Below are positions 61,370 through 64,000 of a DNA stretch of 64,000 bases, one piece after another; within the stretch, counting starts at the first letter, position 1; every line of letters starts with the position of its first letter. Source of the stretch: Aurantiacibacter suaedae (lineage in GTDB: Bacteria > Pseudomonadota > Alphaproteobacteria > Sphingomonadales > Sphingomonadaceae); assembly GCF_005434915.1 (NCBI RefSeq), contig NZ_SKCG01000001.1, positions 1,116,001-1,180,000 of the forward strand. The letters are read 5' to 3'. The translations under genes and the position numbers were made by a program. Below the pieces are notes generated by a model that saw only the letters and a program-made list of their open reading frames with translations, ran no database searches and had not been told where the DNA came from.

Positions 61370-63070
61370 ATGCAAATGACTTTGAAGGCCAAATTGGCCG
61401 CAGCATTTTCCGCCATCTTGCTGTTAACTGGCATTCTCGGGGTGATAGGCATCACCCAGATGAGTTCGGTCAACGAGCAATCCACCGTGATATCCGAGAA
61501 CTGGATGCCCAGTATCGATGCTGTTCACAAGATCAATACGGCCACATCGGACCTTCGGGTAAAGGAGTTCCGCCACGTTGTGTCGACTACCCCGGAAGAC
61601 ATGAGAAGTGCGGAAAAGGCGATCGGCGATATTATGGCGAAGTTGGCCGATAGCCGGAAAAAATATGAGGCGCTCATCTCTACGGATGAAGAGCGCTCGC
61701 TCTATGACGAGTTATCCCGTCAGTTCGATCAGTACATGGGTATGCATGAAAACATGCTGGCATTGTCGCGACAGAATCAGAATGAAGCAGCCGCAAAAGC
61801 CTTGAACCAATCGCTGCCGTTGTATGATTCCTTGTCGGCCACCATGATGGAGCTGGTGGAACTCAACGTGGATGGGGGCCGTCAGGCCAGCGCCGAGGGC
61901 GATGCCATCTATTCGAGCGCTCGCATGTTGTTCATCGGCATCATTGTCGTGGCGCTGGTCGTCGGCATCGGCGCAGCCGTGCTGGTAACCCGCAGCGTGC
62001 TCAAGCAGCTCGGCGGTGAACCCAACTATGCACGTGAAATCATGCGTGAAATCGCCGCCGGCAACCTGATGGTCGAAGTGGAAACGAAGCAGGGTGACCG
62101 TGAAAGCCTGCTGGCTGCCGTGGCGATGATGGTCGGACGGTTGCAAGACGTTATCGGCAAGACCAGCCGCGCTTCCGACAATGTGGCTTCGGGCAGCCAG
62201 GAACTCTCCGCCAGCTCGGAGCAGCTCTCGCAGGGCGCCACCGAGCAGGCCTCGGCTGCTGAACAAGCCTCGGCATCAATGGAAGAGATGGCCGCAAACA
62301 TCCGTCAGAACGCCGAAAATGCGGCTCAGACGGAAAAGATCGCGCAGCAGTCCTCGACCGCTGCCGAGCAGAGCGGCGTTGCTGTCGACAAGGCCGTGGT
62401 CGCCATGCGCACCATCGCCGAGAAGATCGATATCGTTCAGGAAATCGCCCGTCAGACCGACCTCCTCGCGCTCAACGCCGCCGTCGAAGCGGCGCGTGCC
62501 GGGGAACATGGTCGCGGCTTTGCCGTCGTCGCGTCGGAAGTGCGCAAGCTGGCAGAACGCAGCCAGTCGGCCGCCGCTGAGATCAGCGCCGTTTCGACCG
62601 ACACGGTCACAGCAGCCACCGAGGCGGGCGAAATGCTGACCAAGCTTGTGCCCGACATCCGTCGCACGGCAGAGCTTGTCGCGGAAATCAGCGCCGCTTG
62701 CCGTGAACAGGATATCGGCTCGGCCCAGATCAACGAAGCGATCCAGCAGCTCGACAAGGTCACCCAGCAGAACGCGAGTGCTTCCGAGCAGATCTCGACC
62801 ACTTCGGAAGAACTGGCCGGCCAGGCTGAACAACTCCAGAGCTCGATCGCCTATTTCAAGATCGAGGAAGAGGGACACGGTCCGACGGCTGCCAAGCCGG
62901 CACCCGCAACCAAGTCGGCACCGCGCAAGCCTGCAAAGACTGCCATACGCAAACCGTCTTTCAAGGCGAACTCGGTGGCCGACCAGCAGTCTCGCGCCAA
63001 TGGCTTCGCGCTTGACCTGACGAGTGGCGGTCCGGACGAGGACGATGCCCACTTCGGACGGGCCGCATGA
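61370..63070 (+). CDS. Methyl-accepting chemotaxis protein with four-helix periplasmic sensor
   Basis: The 566-residue product has TM1 (about 10-29), a periplasmic 4HB_MCP-type sensor bundle (about 30-183, with [28 protein letters not shown]), TM2 (about 185-207), a HAMP domain, and the signalling hairpin with tip [40 protein letters not shown] (shown by its motif [15 protein letters not shown] near 370). A proline/lysine/alanine-rich tail ([20 protein letters not shown]) follows; there is no NWxxF end. Its leader (61285-61369) is AT-rich, so it may have its own promoter besides the operon. Confidence 0.93.
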   Translation: MQMTLKAKLAAAFSAILLLTGILGVIGITQMSSVNEQSTVISENWMPSIDAVHKINTATSDLRVKEFRHVVSTTPEDMRSAEKAIGDIMAKLADSRKKYEALISTDEERSLYDELSRQFDQYMGMHENMLALSRQNQNEAAAKALNQSLPLYDSLSATMMELVELNVDGGRQASAEGDAIYSSARMLFIGIIVVALVVGIGAAVLVTRSVLKQLGGEPNYAREIMREIAAGNLMVEVETKQGDRESLLAAVAMMVGRLQDVIGKTSRASDNVASGSQELSASSEQLSQGATEQASAAEQASASMEEMAANIRQNAENAAQTEKIAQQSSTAAEQSGVAVDKAVVAMRTIAEKIDIVQEIARQTDLLALNAAVEAARAGEHGRGFAVVASEVRKLAERSQSAAAEISAVSTDTVTAATEAGEMLTKLVPDIRRTAELVAEISAACREQDIGSAQINEAIQQLDKVTQQNASASEQISTTSEELAGQAEQLQSSIAYFKIEEEGHGPTAAKPAPATKSAPRKPAKTAIRKPSFKANSVADQQSRANGFALDLTSGGPDEDDAHFGRAA

Positions 63071-63552
63071 CCACGGGCGAGAACGTCCAGGCGGTGACCT
63101 TTGCTCTCGGGAAGGAGGTCTTCGCTGTCCCGGTCAGCCTAGTACGGGAAATTCTGGACTATCGGGAGCCGTTCAACCTCCCCAATGGACCGGACTATTT
63201 TGTCGGGCTTACCGAGGTCCGTGGTCAAGGGGTGCCGACGGTGGATTTGCGCCGGCGCCTCGGCCTCCCGAGCGTCGAGACTACCCTGGCGACGCGGATC
63301 ATCATCCTCGATATTCCCCTGCAGAATGGAACGCTGTCGCTCGGTCTCGTGATCGACCGGGTACTGGGCGTGAACATCTATGAAGCGGGCCGGATCGAAG
63401 ATGCTCCTGATATCGGCGTCAGCTGGCGTTCCGACTACATCGAGGGTGTGGTGCGCGAGGAGGACGGCTTCGTCGTCATCGTCGACATCGCCCGCATATT
63501 TACCGGGGAAGAAGCCGAACTGCTCGCAGTTTCGGCGTCAAAAGCGGCCTGA
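63067..63552 (+). CDS. cheW: CheW coupling protein 2
   Basis: The 161-residue product overlaps the receptor stop by 4 bases. The CheW domain is complete: [57 protein letters not shown] and a final VDIARIF. It probably couples this operon's receptor to CheA. Confidence 0.92.
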   Translation: MTTGENVQAVTFALGKEVFAVPVSLVREILDYREPFNLPNGPDYFVGLTEVRGQGVPTVDLRRRLGLPSVETTLATRIIILDIPLQNGTLSLGLVIDRVLGVNIYEAGRIEDAPDIGVSWRSDYIEGVVREEDGFVVIVDIARIFTGEEAELLAVSASKAA

Positions 63553-63617
63553 AGCACGGCGAACGGCTGGACCTGTCCAGCCGCCGCCAAGCTTCCGATA
63601 CCATCAGGAGAAAAGAC

Positions 63618-64000
63618 GTGCCGCACGCCGCTTTGAAGGCGCCGCAACAGGAGGATTGCATCAGCCCTCGCAATTTTATGCGGCTGGCCACCTTCATCCA
63701 ATCGGAAACCGGCATCAAGATGCCGCACAACAAGCTTACGATGCTCGAGGGGCGCTTGCGCCGCCGGGTCCGAGCGACGGGCGTTGCCGATCTGAACACC
63801 TATTGCGAGTTCCTGTTCGATGCGAAATTCGGGCGGGACGAAAACGTCCACCTGATCAACGCGGTCACCACCAACAAGACCGATTTCTTCCGCGAACCAC
63901 GCCACTTCGATTATCTGACGCAGACGATCCTGCCAGAACTCAAAGCAAAGGCATCAAGGCGCATTCGCGTATGGAGCGCCGCCTGTTCTACCGGGGCGGA
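63618..64000 (+). CDS. cheR: CheR methyltransferase, 3' partial
   Basis: GTG 63618 follows CAGGAG at 7 bases. The first 127 residues are visible: the N-terminal CheR domain (MRLATFIQSETGIKMPHNKLTMLEGRLRRRVRA in outline), then VTTNKTDFFREPRHFDYL and the start of the SAM-binding domain (RVWSAACSTG). CheR methylates glutamates of chemoreceptors. The gene is cut by the window edge; cheB probably follows. Confidence 0.9.
   Translation, partial: MPHAALKAPQQEDCISPRNFMRLATFIQSETGIKMPHNKLTMLEGRLRRRVRATGVADLNTYCEFLFDAKFGRDENVHLINAVTTNKTDFFREPRHFDYLTQTILPELKAKASRRIRVWSAACSTGA

Overview
The window looks like chromosomal DNA of a high-GC Gram-negative alphaproteobacterium, most likely a member of the Sphingomonadales (Erythrobacter/Novosphingobium-like). 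This is inference from several things: several genes with ATGA or TGATG overlaps, tamA/tamB gene order, a cyoABCD quinol oxidase, TonB-receptor and PepSY pairs, Zur-type palindromes of the alphaproteobacterial form, and a 55-bp intergenic repeat with GTCCT...AGGAC ends of a kind common in sphingomonads. No rRNA, tRNA, CRISPR array, prophage or insertion sequence was recognised.

Layout. 1-4.8 kb: the 3' part of a gene for a secreted protein built of alternating NTF2-like domains, an OmpA-family protein, a secreted SnoaL-like protein and a Tat-exported carotenoid-cleavage-type oxygenase. 5-6.6 kb: trhO and a GST. 6.6-13.3 kb: a three-gene operon of a transglutaminase/DUF2126 protein, a circularly permuted ATP-grasp/alpha-E protein and a second transglutaminase. 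13.4-20.1 kb: tamA, tamB and an overlapping 59-residue lipoprotein gene that I found by hand translation. 20.5-22.2 kb: a phosphate transporter. 22.2-29.2 kb: a CecR-type TetR regulator followed by a YbhGFSR-like ABC exporter and its own outer-membrane factor.

29.2-41.9 kb is an accessory catabolic island. It holds three MarR regulators with palindromic candidate operators, a second copy of the secreted module (NTF2-like protein, Tat oxygenase, SnoaL-like protein), a quinohaemoprotein dehydrogenase, a VAO/4-cresol-dehydrogenase-type flavoprotein with a small cytochrome c and a Tat-like protein of unknown function, an atypical SDR, a DUF3237 protein, another SnoaL-like protein and an MFS transporter. 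I read it as oxidation of phenylpropenoid or stilbenoid-like aromatics, much of it in the periplasm. 42.0-47.3 kb is a metal-uptake cluster (MerC-like protein, siderophore-interacting-type flavoreductase, TonB receptor, PepSY protein) with two palindromes that match the alphaproteobacterial Zur box, so it is probably for zinc rather than iron.

47.7-64 kb: a lone chemoreceptor without a periplasmic domain; cyoABCD next to a small lipoprotein gene, poxB and an FMN/[3Fe-4S] glutamate-synthase-like gene; and a chemotaxis operon (STAS protein, CheY, CheA, CheW, receptor, CheW, CheR) that runs off the right edge. PoxB would feed quinol from pyruvate to the Cyo oxidase next door.

The parts I find most novel are the duplicated secreted NTF2-like/oxygenase module with its A-B-A-B domain array, the related MarR operators shared by two promoters of the catabolic island, and the apparent Zur control of a MerC-like protein together with a flavoreductase.
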